A DNA stretch of 64,000 nucleotides, from positions 1 through 64,000 of the forward strand of contig NZ_NBYX01000017.1 of NCBI RefSeq assembly GCF_002099195.1, in the 5' to 3' direction. The notes beneath the pieces are model-generated. The model saw only the letters and a program-made list of their open reading frames with translations. It was not told where the DNA came from and ran no database searches. Of the stretch, positions 1-8,567 are shown piece by piece. Positions within the stretch are counted from its first letter, which is position 1, and the number at the start of each line of letters is the position of its first letter. A program made the position numbers and the translations under genes. The DNA is from Burkholderia puraquae (GTDB lineage: Bacteria > Pseudomonadota > Gammaproteobacteria > Burkholderiales > Burkholderiaceae).

Positions 1-21
1 TGACGCAATGAGGGCGACGCG

Positions 22-1008
22 ATGAGAACCTCTGCTTCCACGCCCTCCACGCCGGTGTCGACCGGCGCCGCGAGCGCCGGCGCGGGCCGCGCCCGCCCGG
101 GCCGCTTCGCCGCGCTGTCGCGCTTCTTGCCGTCGGGCCGCAGCGTCGCGATCGGCGTGCCGTTCCTGTGGCTCGCGGTGTTCTTCGCGCTGCCGTTCGT
201 GCTGGTGCTGAAGATCAGCTTTGCCGACCAGGTGATGGGCATCCCGCCGTACACGTCGCTCGTCGAGTTCAAGGACGGCGTCGTGCACTTCGCGCTGCAG
301 CTGTCGCACTACGCGTTCCTGCTGCAGGACGACCTGTACATCGCGACCTACCTCAGCTCGCTGAAGATGGCCGCCGTGTCGACGGTGCTGTGCCTGCTGA
401 TCGGCTATCCGATGGCGTACTACATCGCACGCTCCGAACCGAACCGCCGCAACGTGCTGATGATGGCCGTGATGCTGCCGTTCTGGACGTCGTTCCTGAT
501 CCGCGTGTACGCATGGATCGGCATCCTGAAGGACGACGGCCTGCTAAACCACACGCTGATCGCGCTCGGCATCATCCACACGCCGCTGCGGCTGTATCAC
601 AGCGACGCGGGTGTCTACATCGGGATGGTCTATTCGTACCTGCCGTTCATGGTGATGCCGCTGTATGCGCACCTCGTGAAGATGGACCTCACGCTGCTCG
701 AGGCCGCGTACGACCTCGGTGCCAAGCCGTGGGTCGCGTTCACGCGGATCACGCTGCCGCTGTCGAAGAACGGGATCATCGCCGGCAGCCTGCTGGTGTT
801 CATCCCGGCGGTGGGCGAGTACGTGATTCCGGAACTGCTCGGCGGCGCCGACACGCTGATGATCGGCCGCGTGATGTGGGATGAATTCTTCAACAACATG
901 GACTGGCCGATGGCGTCCGCGGTGACGGTCGCGATGGTGATGCTGCTGCTGGTGCCGATGGCGCTGTTCCAGTACTACCAGGTCAAGGAACTGGGGGACG
1001 CGAAATGA
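22..1008 (+). CDS. potH: Putrescine/spermidine ABC transporter permease PotH
   Basis: 328-residue inner-membrane permease of a polyamine importer; it should pair with PotI and be driven by a PotG-type ATPase. A polar Ala/Ser/Pro-rich leader of about 40 residues precedes the first membrane segment, longer than in most PotH proteins. The EAA loop that docks on the ATPase is near residues 228-250 (EAAYDLGAKPW...). The last codons overlap the potI start by 4 bp (ATGA), so the two are translationally coupled. The window opens inside an operon: frame 2 of bases 2-25 reads a few codons into a TGA that overlaps this ATG, consistent with the end of an upstream potG, but too little is present to identify it. 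Substrate (putrescine or another polyamine) is inferred from the family and from the PuuB-like oxidases downstream. Confidence 0.93.
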   Translation: MRTSASTPSTPVSTGAASAGAGRARPGRFAALSRFLPSGRSVAIGVPFLWLAVFFALPFVLVLKISFADQVMGIPPYTSLVEFKDGVVHFALQLSHYAFLLQDDLYIATYLSSLKMAAVSTVLCLLIGYPMAYYIARSEPNRRNVLMMAVMLPFWTSFLIRVYAWIGILKDDGLLNHTLIALGIIHTPLRLYHSDAGVYIGMVYSYLPFMVMPLYAHLVKMDLTLLEAAYDLGAKPWVAFTRITLPLSKNGIIAGSLLVFIPAVGEYVIPELLGGADTLMIGRVMWDEFFNNMDWPMASAVTVAMVMLLLVPMALFQYYQVKELGDAK

Positions 1009-1844
1009 TCAAGCCGAGCAAACCGCTGTCGACGGGCGTTCTCGCCTTCGGTTTCCTGTTCCTGTACATCCCGATCATCAGCCTGGTCGTGTACTCGTTC
1101 AACGAGTCGAAGCTGGTGACGGTGTGGTCGGGCTTCTCGCTGAAGTGGTACTCGGCGCTGCTGGAGGACGACGAGCTGCTGACCGCCGCGTGGCTGTCGC
1201 TGAAGATCGGCCTGCTGACGGCCACGGCGTCGGTCGTGATCGGCACGTGGGCAGGCTTCGTGCTCGCGCGTTTCGGCCGCTTCAAGGGCTTCACGCTGTA
1301 CACGGGGATGATCAACGCGCCGCTGGTGATTCCGGAAGTGATCCAGGGCATCTCGCTGCTGTTGCTGTTCGTTGCGCTGGAGCAGATGTTCGGCTGGCCG
1401 AAGGGGCGCGGCATGGTGACGATCTGGATCGGTCACGTGATGCTGTGCGTGTCGTACGTGGCGATCATCGTGCAGTCGCGCGTGAAGGAGATGAACAAGT
1501 CGCTGGAAGAGGCGGCGCTGGATCTGGGCGCGACGCCGCTGAAGGTGTTCTTCGTGGTGACGCTGCCGCTGATCTCGCAGGCGCTTCTGTCGGGGTGGCT
1601 GCTGTCGTTCACGCTGTCGATCGACGACCTGGTGCTGTCGGCGTTCCTGTCCGGGCCGGGCTCGACGACGCTGCCGCTGGTGGTGTTCTCGCGCGTGCGG
1701 CTGGGGCTGAACCCGGAGATGAACGCACTGGCGACGCTGTTCATCACGGCCGTGACGGTCGGCGTGATCGTCGTGAACCGGATGATGATCGCGCGCGAGC
1801 GGCGCCGCATCGCCGACATGAAGGCGGCGTTCGCGGTGGCGTGA
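1005..1844 (+). CDS. potI: Putrescine/spermidine ABC transporter permease PotI
   Basis: 279-residue second permease of the polyamine importer, close to the usual PotI length. It has an N-terminal hydrophobic segment, a typical binding-protein-dependent transport domain and an EAA loop around residue 168 (EAALDLGATPLKVF). The start overlaps the potH stop by 4 bp and a G-rich ribosome site lies a few bases upstream inside potH. It forms the heterodimeric membrane channel with PotH. The next gene is an outer-membrane barrel, 117 bp away on the same strand, which may share the transcript. Confidence 0.94.
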   Translation: MIKPSKPLSTGVLAFGFLFLYIPIISLVVYSFNESKLVTVWSGFSLKWYSALLEDDELLTAAWLSLKIGLLTATASVVIGTWAGFVLARFGRFKGFTLYTGMINAPLVIPEVIQGISLLLLFVALEQMFGWPKGRGMVTIWIGHVMLCVSYVAIIVQSRVKEMNKSLEEAALDLGATPLKVFFVVTLPLISQALLSGWLLSFTLSIDDLVLSAFLSGPGSTTLPLVVFSRVRLGLNPEMNALATLFITAVTVGVIVVNRMMIARERRRIADMKAAFAVA

Positions 1845-1961
1845 CGCCCCGCCTCCCGCTTCCAAGGATAACAAGCACTGCAGACAAGCAATACGCGCTG
1901 CCCCAGGGGGGGCGCGCGATTCGATCCCGATTTGACAGGCACACGACAAGGAGAATCCGCA

Positions 1962-3548
1962 ATGAAGAAGAAACTGATCTGCCTGCTGGTGGCCGGCGCG
2001 TTGCCGGGCATCGCGCTGGCCGGCTCCACATCCGCCGAGATCAAGGCGCTGCAGGCGCAGGTCGCGGCGCTGCAGAAACAGATGAAGGCGATGCAGGCGC
2101 AGCTCGCCGCGAAGCCAGGCAGCGCGGCAGTCGCGACGTCCGGCGCGAGTGCCGGTACGGCCGGCGGCGGCAAGGCCGTCGCCGTGGCCGTCGATCCGGG
2201 CTCGCCGGACTACGGCAAGGCGCAGGCCACGCTGACCAACGACGAGGTCGGCGAAATGAAGCAGCAGATCGCGAACCAGCAATTGAAGGTCGACTCGCTG
2301 ACGGACGCGGCCAACACGGGCCCGCTCGCCGGCCTGTCGGTGACGGGTTACATCGACCCGACTTACATCTACAACCGCGCGGCCGGCACGTCGTCATTCC
2401 TGTTCGCGAACCACGAGAACGCGTACAACTACTTCAACAGCACGTTCGGCGATCTGTACCTCGACATCAAGAAGACGTTCGGCGTCGGCCCGATGGCGCC
2501 GTCGGCCGAAATCACGCTGATGCCGAACCGCGGCAACGGCATCACGCTGCTGCAGAACTCGCGCGGCTCGATCACCGACAACCTGCTGAACACGGCGGTC
2601 GTCAACGTGCCGATCACCGCGACGACCACGCTGGTCGCCGGCCTGATCCCGAGCTTCGGCGGCTACGAGGTGCAGCAGTCGAACCAGATGCTCACGCTCA
2701 CGCACAACCTGCTGTACGATTTCTCGGATCCGGGTAGCTACGTCGGTATCGGCGCGAACTACACGAAGGGTAACTGGGCGTGGAAGTTCTTCCTCGGCAA
2801 CGAGCAGTACCGCACGTACGGCTCGGTCACGCAGACGGGCACCAACGCGCTCGGCGATCCGATCTCGACCAGCAACAAGGTGCCGACCTTCACCGCGCGC
2901 GCGGACTACACGTGGTCGAGCGCGCTGGATCTCGGCGGTTCGTTCAACATCGGCCGCCAGACGCTCGCGAGCGCGATCGACGATCAGGGCGTCGTCCACT
3001 ACGGCCCGGGCGGCGCGGCACCGAGCGCATACGGTTCGTTCTTCTTCGGCGAACTCGACGCGACCTACACGCTCGCCGATATCCAGTACAACGCGGAAGT
3101 CGACTACGGCCGTCAGCAGCACGCGGCGTTCAACGGCGGGCTCGCGCAGTGGTACGGCCTGTCGCTGCTCGCGCACCGCAAGTTCAACGCGCCGGTGGTC
3201 GGCCGCATGGGCGTGACGCTGCGCTACGACCTGCTCGCCAACTCGAAGAACGGCGGCGGCGGCGGCGGCATCGCGCTGAACGGCAACGGGATGGACCCGA
3301 ACAACGGCTTCGGCGTCGACGCGGACTGCCTCGCGATGTCGAAGGCCGGCGGCGGCCTGGGCTTCGAGTGCAAGGGGGCCGTGCGCCAGGATGTCGCGCT
3401 CGACCTGCTGTTCTATCCGACCCAGCAGATCACCGTGAAGGTCGAATACCGGCACGACTGGGCGAACAACAAGGTGTTCCTGCGCAACGACGGGTCGTAC
3501 GGCAAGTCCAACGACCTGCTCGCGACGCAGTTCATCTATTCGTTCTGA
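1962..3548 (+). CDS. Outer-membrane beta-barrel protein, DUF3138-like porin
   Basis: 528 residues from the ATG that follows an AAGGAG-type ribosome site; an upstream in-frame ATG at 1932 would only add a polar leader before the signal peptide. Residues 1-20 form a classical signal peptide (MKKKLICLLVAGALPGIALA). Residues 24-51 are a Gln/Ala/Lys-rich coiled coil, as in trimeric porins with a periplasmic stalk. The rest is rich in alternating aromatic/polar strands and Gly loops and ends in a terminal phenylalanine (FIYSF), the BAM recognition signature. It resembles the proteobacterial DUF3138 family. Its position between potHI and two polyamine-oxidase-like genes suggests, by inference only, that it admits polyamines or related amines across the outer membrane. 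Confidence 0.82.
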   Translation: MKKKLICLLVAGALPGIALAGSTSAEIKALQAQVAALQKQMKAMQAQLAAKPGSAAVATSGASAGTAGGGKAVAVAVDPGSPDYGKAQATLTNDEVGEMKQQIANQQLKVDSLTDAANTGPLAGLSVTGYIDPTYIYNRAAGTSSFLFANHENAYNYFNSTFGDLYLDIKKTFGVGPMAPSAEITLMPNRGNGITLLQNSRGSITDNLLNTAVVNVPITATTTLVAGLIPSFGGYEVQQSNQMLTLTHNLLYDFSDPGSYVGIGANYTKGNWAWKFFLGNEQYRTYGSVTQTGTNALGDPISTSNKVPTFTARADYTWSSALDLGGSFNIGRQTLASAIDDQGVVHYGPGGAAPSAYGSFFFGELDATYTLADIQYNAEVDYGRQQHAAFNGGLAQWYGLSLLAHRKFNAPVVGRMGVTLRYDLLANSKNGGGGGGIALNGNGMDPNNGFGVDADCLAMSKAGGGLGFECKGAVRQDVALDLLFYPTQQITVKVEYRHDWANNKVFLRNDGSYGKSNDLLATQFIYSF

Positions 3549-3556
3549 CGCAGCGC

Positions 3557-3599
3557 GCGCGGGACGCCGTGCCGCACGCACGGCGTCCCGCGCCGTTTT
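3557..3599 (+). terminator. Rho-independent terminator after the barrel gene
   Basis: A perfect 16-bp stem (arms 3557-3572 and 3578-3593) with a 5-base loop CGCAC is followed by CGTTTTC. It lies 9 bases after the stop codon of the DUF3138-like gene and separates it from the oxidase pair. The T tract is short, but the stem is exceptionally stable. Confidence 0.75.
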
Positions 3600-3659
3600 C
3601 ACCGGCCGGACGACGGTGCGCCATGCACCGCGGCCGGCTGCAACGAGGGAGCCGGATTC

Positions 3660-4964
3660 ATGACGCAGTCTTTCACTCGCCGTGCCGATGCGCTCGCGCG
3701 CGACTCGTACTACGAAGCGACGGCCGTGCGCCCCGCCGTGGACGACCCCGTGCTCGACGGGACGATCGACGTCGATGTCTGCGTGATCGGCGCCGGCTTC
3801 GCCGGCCTGTCGACGGCGCTCGACTGCCGCGCACGCGGGCTGTCCGTCGCGGTAATCGATGCCCACCGGCCCGGCTGGGGCGCGTCGGGCCGCAACGGTG
3901 GCCAGGCGATCACCGGCTTCGCGAAAGACGAGGAAATCGAGCGGCAGCTCGGCGCCGACGGTGCGCGCGCCGCGTGGTCGCTGTCGCTCGACGGCGTCGC
4001 GCTGATCGCCGAGCGGATCGCGCGCTACGGGATCGACTGCGATTTCACGCGCGGCTACCTGACGGTCGCGACGAAGCCGCGCCGCATCGACGACCTGCAC
4101 GCGTGGATGGATGCCGCGACCCGGCGCTGGGGCCATCCGTCGCTCGCGTGGCTCGATACCGCCGAGATCCGCTCACGCATCGCATCGACCCGCTACCTGG
4201 CCGGCGTGCACGACCCGCTGTCGGGCCACCTGCATCCGCTCAAATACTGCCTCGGCCTCGCCGATGCTGCACGGCGCGAGGGCGTCGCGCTATACGCGCA
4301 TACGCCCGCGCTCGACGTCGTGCGCGGTGCGCGGCCCGTCGTGCGCACACCGTCGGGCAACGTGCGCTGCCGCTTCGTCGTGTCGTGCTGCAACGCGGGC
4401 CCCGGCGGTGTGCTGCCGGCCGCGACGGCCGCCCGCATCGCGCCGATCGCGTCGTACATCATCGCGACCGAGCCGCTCGGCCAGGCGCGCGCCGACGCGC
4501 TGATCGCGCAGCGCGAAGCCGTGTGCGACAACAACTTCTTCCTCGACTACTTCCGGCTGTCGGCCGACCACCGGATGCTGTTCGGCGGTCGCGCGAATTC
4601 GGCAGGCGCGTCGCCCGCCACGCTCGCCGAAACGATCCGGCGCCGCATGGTCGGCGTGTTCCCGCAGCTCGGCGACGTGCGCGTCGACCACGCGTGGGGC
4701 GGCTTCGTCGACGTCACGCGCAACCGCGCGCCGGATTTCGGCGCACTCGATCCGAACTTCTTCTACGTCCAGGGCTTCAGCGGGCACGGCGTCGCGCTCA
4801 CCGGCATCGCCGGACGCGCGGTAGCCGGCGCGATCGCGGGCGACACGCGCGCGTTCGACCTGTTCGCACGCATGCGCCACCGGCGCTTCCCCGGCGGCGA
4901 CGCATGGCGGCAACCCGCGCTCGAACTCGGGATGCTGTACCACCGCGTGCGCGAGCTCTTCTGA
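3660..4964 (+). CDS. FAD-dependent amine oxidoreductase, PuuB-like (paralogue 1)
   Basis: 434-residue D-amino-acid-oxidase-fold flavoenzyme. The FAD-binding Rossmann motif is at residues 44-49 (GAGFAG), followed by the flavin-contacting segment GWGASGRNGGQ typical of PuuB/OrdL/gamma-glutamylputrescine oxidases. A C-terminal signature QGFSGHGVALTGIAG closes the FAD domain. PuuB oxidises gamma-glutamylputrescine to the aldehyde with release of ammonia and H2O2; the exact substrate here is inferred from the neighbouring polyamine transporter genes. A GAGGGAG ribosome site precedes the ATG. It lies 24 bp upstream of a second, clearly homologous gene, so the pair is a tandem duplication or an old paralogous pair in one operon. 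No glutamylputrescine synthetase is in the window. Confidence 0.85.
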   Translation: MTQSFTRRADALARDSYYEATAVRPAVDDPVLDGTIDVDVCVIGAGFAGLSTALDCRARGLSVAVIDAHRPGWGASGRNGGQAITGFAKDEEIERQLGADGARAAWSLSLDGVALIAERIARYGIDCDFTRGYLTVATKPRRIDDLHAWMDAATRRWGHPSLAWLDTAEIRSRIASTRYLAGVHDPLSGHLHPLKYCLGLADAARREGVALYAHTPALDVVRGARPVVRTPSGNVRCRFVVSCCNAGPGGVLPAATAARIAPIASYIIATEPLGQARADALIAQREAVCDNNFFLDYFRLSADHRMLFGGRANSAGASPATLAETIRRRMVGVFPQLGDVRVDHAWGGFVDVTRNRAPDFGALDPNFFYVQGFSGHGVALTGIAGRAVAGAIAGDTRAFDLFARMRHRRFPGGDAWRQPALELGMLYHRVRELF

Positions 4965-4988
4965 GCCCTTCACTCCGCTCTCCTCATC

Positions 4989-6290
4989 ATGCAGACATTC
5001 GCCAACCAGCCACACGTCGCGTCCTACTACGCGGCGACCGCCAACGATACGACCCGCCACGCGCCGCTCGCCGGCCCGATCGATGCCGACGTGTGCGTGA
5101 TCGGCGCGGGCCTCACGGGCCTGTCCGCCGCGCTCAACCTCGCCGAGCGCGGCCATTCGGTGACCGTGCTCGAAGCGTCGCGGGTCGGATGGGCGGCAAG
5201 CGGCCGCAACGGCGGCCAGCTGATCGGCGGATTTGCGTGCGACATCGACACGTTCGCGCAATTCATGCCCGAAGGCGACGTGAAGCGCATCTGGGACATG
5301 GGGCTCGAAACGCTGTCGCTCGTGAAGTCGCGAATCGCGCAGCACGACATCGACTGCGCGCTGGTGCCCGGCTACCTGACCGCCGCGAACACCGAGCGCG
5401 ACGCCGACGCGCTGAAACGCTGGCGCGACGAAGCCGCGAAGCGCTTCGGCTACGACCGCTTCCACTTCGTCGAAGCCGACGAACTCGGCGACTACGTGCA
5501 GTCCGAGCGCTATTGCGGCGGCCTGTACGACCCGGACAGCGGCCACCTCCATCCGCTGAACTACACGCTCGGCCTCGCCCGCGCGGCGACCGATGCGGGC
5601 GTACGTATCCACGAGGACAGCTGCGTGACGCGCGTGCGCGACGTCGCGGGCGGCCATGTCGTCGAGACGAGCGGCGGCAACGTGCGCGCACGCTTCGTCG
5701 TGCTCGCATGCAATACCTTCGTCGGCACGCTCGCGCCCGCGCTGTCGAAGAAGATCATGCCGGTCGGCACCTACGTGATCGCGACCGAGCCGCTCGGCGA
5801 CGCGCGCGCCGCCGCGCTGATGCCCGCGCGCGCAGCGATCTGCGACAGCCGCTTCGTGCTCGACTATTTCCGGCCGGCACCCGACACGCGGCTCGTGTGG
5901 GGCGGCAAGGTCAGCTATTCGACGCGGGAGCCGCGCGATCTCGCGGCGGCAATGCGCGCGGACATGCTGAAGACGTTCCCGCAGCTCGCAGACGTGAAGG
6001 TCGACTACGCATGGGGCGGCTTCGTCGACATCACGATGAACCGCGCGCCGCACTTCGGCCGCATCGCGCCGACGATGTATTTCGCGCAAGGGTTCTCTGG
6101 GCACGGCGTGAACACGACCGCGCTCGCGGGGAAGCTGATCGCCGAGGCGATCAACGGACAGGCGAGCCGCTTCGACCTGTTCGACAAGATCCGCCATCGC
6201 GACTTCCCCGGCGGCGAGGCGTTGCGCACGCCGGCGCTGGTGCTCGCGATGAGCTGGTACCGGCTGCTCGACGCGTTCGGCGTGCATTGA
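4989..6290 (+). CDS. FAD-dependent amine oxidoreductase, PuuB-like (paralogue 2)
   Basis: 433 residues, collinear over the whole length with the preceding gene. The dinucleotide motif is at 39-44 (GAGLTG), followed by GWAASGRNGGQL and the C-terminal QGFSGHGVNTTALAG. The two copies share motif order and length but differ at many positions, so they are not a recent duplication and may act on different amines (for example gamma-glutamyl derivatives of putrescine and of another diamine). It is the last gene of this rightward run: a GC-rich hairpin and the convergent gor gene follow. Assignment to the PuuB/OrdL subfamily is solid; the substrate is inference. Confidence 0.85.
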   Translation: MQTFANQPHVASYYAATANDTTRHAPLAGPIDADVCVIGAGLTGLSAALNLAERGHSVTVLEASRVGWAASGRNGGQLIGGFACDIDTFAQFMPEGDVKRIWDMGLETLSLVKSRIAQHDIDCALVPGYLTAANTERDADALKRWRDEAAKRFGYDRFHFVEADELGDYVQSERYCGGLYDPDSGHLHPLNYTLGLARAATDAGVRIHEDSCVTRVRDVAGGHVVETSGGNVRARFVVLACNTFVGTLAPALSKKIMPVGTYVIATEPLGDARAAALMPARAAICDSRFVLDYFRPAPDTRLVWGGKVSYSTREPRDLAAAMRADMLKTFPQLADVKVDYAWGGFVDITMNRAPHFGRIAPTMYFAQGFSGHGVNTTALAGKLIAEAINGQASRFDLFDKIRHRDFPGGEALRTPALVLAMSWYRLLDAFGVH

Positions 6291-6310
6291 GCGACGGCGC
6301 GCCATCGAGG

Positions 6311-6336
6311 CACGGCCGCGCCGAAGCGCGGCCGTG
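6311..6336. terminator. Intergenic hairpin between convergent oxidase and gor
   Basis: Perfect 10-bp GC-rich inverted repeat (CACGGCCGCG / CGCGGCCGTG) with a 6-base loop in the 75-bp gap between two convergent genes. There is no T tract on either side, so it could act as a weak bidirectional or Rho-assisted terminator. Confidence 0.45.
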
Positions 6337-6365
6337 TCTGCGCCACCCACGCGTGCCCGCTGCCG

Positions 6366-7724
6366 CTAGTCGGCCACCTTCTGCCGCATCGTCACGAACT
6401 CCTCGGCCGCGGTCGGATGGATGCCGATCGTGTCGTCGAACTGCGCCTTCGTCGCGCCCGCGCGAATCGCGATCGCGATGCCCTGGATGATCTCGCCCGC
6501 ATCGCGGCCGACCATGTGCGCGCCGACCACGCGCTGGCTGTCGCGCGCGACGACGAGCTTCATCAGCGTGCGCTCGTCGCGGCCCGACAGCGTGTGGCGC
6601 AGCGCCTTGAACGACGTGCGGTAGATGTCGACGTCGCCGTCGTACAGGTCGCGCGCGGTCGCCTCGGTGAGGCCGACCGTCGCGACCTCGGGCTGGCTGA
6701 ACACCGCCGACGGCACCCATTCGTGATCGGCCGCAACGCGCGACCCGCCGAACAGCGTACGGGCGAGCAGCGCGCCGTCGCGCGTCGCGACCGGCGTGAG
6801 CTGCGGCCGCGACGTGACGTCGCCGATCGCATGGATCGAAGGCACCGACGTCGCCGAATACGCATCGACGGCGATCGCACCGCGCGCGTCGAGCATCACG
6901 CCCGCCTGTTCGAGCCCGAGCCCCTCGACGTTCGGTACGCGGCCGGTCGCATAAAGCACTTCGTCGTACGGCCCGTGCCGCGCATCGCCGACGCGCACGC
7001 TCAGCGTGCCGTCGTCCGCGCGTTCGATCGTCTCGACCACCGAACGCGCGTGGATCGCGACGCCCTGCTTCGTCATCTCGTCGGTCAGGAACTGGCGCAC
7101 GTCGTCGTCGAAGCCGCGCAGGATCTTCTCGCCGCGATAGAACAGGTCGACGTGGCTGCCGAAGCCGTTGAAGATGCCCGCGAACTCGACCGCGATGTAG
7201 CCGCCGCCGACCACTGCGATGCGTCTTGGCAGTGCGGCGAGCGACAGCGCCTCGCGCGACGTGATCGCGTGCTCGATGCCGGGCCGCGCCGGCAGCGACG
7301 GGCGCGAGCCGGTCGCAATCGCGATGTGGCGCGCACGGATCGTGCGTTCGCCGATTGCGACCGTGTGCGCATCGACGAGCGTCGCGCGCCCTGCGTGCAT
7401 CTCGACGCCCGATTGCCGCAGCAGGTTGATGTAGATGTCGCTGAGCCGGTTGATCTCGCGATCCTTCGCCGCGATCAGCGCGGGCCAGTCGAGCGTGCCG
7501 GCGCCGAAGGTCCAGCCGAAGCCCTTCGCGTCCTCAGCTTCGTGCGGGTAGTGCGATGCATAGACAAGCAGCTTCTTCGGAATGCAGCCGCGCAGCACGC
7601 AGGTGCCGCCGATCTGCTCTTCTTCCGCTATGCCGACACGCGCGCCGTATGACGCGGACATGCGCGCGAGCCGCACGCCGCCCGAGCCGGCCCCGATGAC
7701 GAACAGGTCGTAGTCGAAATCCAT
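6366..7724 (-). CDS. gor: Glutathione-disulfide reductase
   Basis: 452-residue flavin disulfide reductase that regenerates GSH from GSSG with NADPH in the cytosol. The FAD motif GAGSGG is at 11-16 and the redox-active disulfide is C42/C47 in GGTCVLRGCIPKK. That form (RGCIPKK rather than the enterobacterial NVGCVPKK) matches the plant/cyanobacterial-like class of glutathione reductases. The NADPH Rossmann motif VVGGGYIAVEFAG is mid-protein and the C-terminal catalytic segment HPTAAEEFVTM supplies the His-Glu pair of the partner subunit. It is monocistronic: convergent with the oxidase pair and separated from the next leftward gene by that gene's terminator. Confidence 0.95.
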   Translation of the reverse strand: MDFDYDLFVIGAGSGGVRLARMSASYGARVGIAEEEQIGGTCVLRGCIPKKLLVYASHYPHEAEDAKGFGWTFGAGTLDWPALIAAKDREINRLSDIYINLLRQSGVEMHAGRATLVDAHTVAIGERTIRARHIAIATGSRPSLPARPGIEHAITSREALSLAALPRRIAVVGGGYIAVEFAGIFNGFGSHVDLFYRGEKILRGFDDDVRQFLTDEMTKQGVAIHARSVVETIERADDGTLSVRVGDARHGPYDEVLYATGRVPNVEGLGLEQAGVMLDARGAIAVDAYSATSVPSIHAIGDVTSRPQLTPVATRDGALLARTLFGGSRVAADHEWVPSAVFSQPEVATVGLTEATARDLYDGDVDIYRTSFKALRHTLSGRDERTLMKLVVARDSQRVVGAHMVGRDAGEIIQGIAIAIRAGATKAQFDDTIGIHPTAAEEFVTMRQKVAD

Positions 7725-7813
7725 CGCATTCCCTCATCGCAGTTCGGATGAAGGCACGATAGCAAGATTCCGGCATTCTTGCGGCACACGGTGCTGCCAC
7801 GCGCGCGCCCCAT

Positions 7814-7844
7814 AAAAAACGGCGAGAGACGTTGCCTCTCGCCG
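7814..7844 (-). terminator. Rho-independent terminator of the small leftward gene
   Basis: Read on the minus strand: a 9-bp stem (arms 7836-7844 and 7820-7828, CGGCGAGAG/CTCTCGCCG) with a 7-base loop, followed by a run of six T (7814-7819 as A on the plus strand). It sits 125 bases after the stop of the small gene and about 90 bases upstream of gor. Confidence 0.85.
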
Positions 7845-7968
7845 GTCAAACCAGCTGCCGGGTGTGCCATGCGTCACCGATCGACCGCATGCCCGACCTG
7901 CCGGCTGCGCGGCACCGGTCCGCCCGGGCGCGCGAACGGCGCGCCCACGGCCGGACCAGCCGCCATGC

Positions 7969-8193
7969 TCATGCCTGCGACGTGTCGCTACCGTCCGTCG
8001 CCTGCGTGTCGTCTGCCTGCTGCGGCTGCTCTTCCTTCTTTTCGAGCATACCTTCGATCGCTTCCGCCCCCTTGAAGCCGGCGACGGCCGCCGCCGCCTT
8101 GGTCAGCAGGCCCGCATCCGGATCGACCTTCTCCGCTGCCTCGACGGCCGCCACGGCGCCAGCGATTTCACCCACTGTGTTCAGGATACCCAT
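7969..8193 (-). CDS. Small alanine-rich acidic-tailed protein of unknown function
   Basis: A 74-residue frame starting at the second of two adjacent ATGs; the upstream ATG at 8199 (76 residues) is directly abutted by the AAAGGGG ribosome site, whereas the ATG at 8193 has about 6 bases of spacing. The protein has an N-terminal amphipathic/hydrophobic helix (GILNTVGEIAGAVAAVEAAE), a central Ala-rich helix and a Gln/Asp/Glu-rich tail. No signal peptide or known domain is recognised. It has its own terminator and a 0.3-kb upstream region, which supports a real short gene. Function unknown; the helical profile could suit membrane association or a small structural role, but that is speculation. Confidence 0.6.
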   Translation of the reverse strand: MGILNTVGEIAGAVAAVEAAEKVDPDAGLLTKAAAAVAGFKGAEAIEGMLEKKEEQPQQADDTQATDGSDTSQA

Positions 8194-8494
8194 CGTCATC
8201 CCCTTTCAAGAAAATCGTGAGCGCATCGTCCCACGAAAAAAACCGGCGGACCGCAATTGTCATCACCGGATACACAAGTTACGCACCAGGCCGGCTGCAC
8301 TCGCCGAGCGCGGCCGGAACGACGCACAGGCGAGCCTGACGGCACGCAACGGGCGATGCACGCAGCGTAGCGGAAAGCCTTCGCGCGCACTGTAAAAGTA
8401 TGTTCTGGATTGCCGACGAAACGCTTACGGCGCGGGAGCCTCGTGATGAAGCATTCGCCGAATAGTCGTGCGCGCGTATGAAGGTGGCGTGACG
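8194..8494. other. Gene-free stretch upstream of the small gene
   Basis: No convincing coding frame between the small gene and the porin terminator. It should hold the promoter of the small leftward gene; a short A/T-rich patch near 8389-8420 and an A-run near 8236-8243 are the only compositional features. I see no clear operator or RNA gene. Confidence 0.5.
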
Positions 8495-8520
8495 AAAAAA
8501 AGAGGCGCCTTGCGGCGCCC
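8495..8520 (-). terminator. Rho-independent terminator of the porin gene
   Basis: Minus-strand stem GGCGCC/GGCGCC (8514-8519 and 8504-8509) extended by flanking G-C pairs, tetraloop GCAA, then a T run (plus-strand A-run 8495-8501). It lies about 50 bases past the porin stop codon. Confidence 0.85.
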
Positions 8521-8567
8521 CTTCGATGCATGCCGGACGACTGCCGGCTCATGCGTTCCGACGTTCG

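Noticed and set aside
2..25. Partial potG end at the left edge
   Set aside because: Only eight codons in the plausible frame (ending TGA over the potH ATG); identity cannot be shown.
2780..6490. A 1,236-codon open frame on the plus strand running across three genes
   Set aside because: It overlaps the DUF3138-like gene and both FAD oxidases in another frame. Its Arg/Ala/Gly-rich translation is typical of out-of-frame reading in very GC-rich DNA; no domain is visible.
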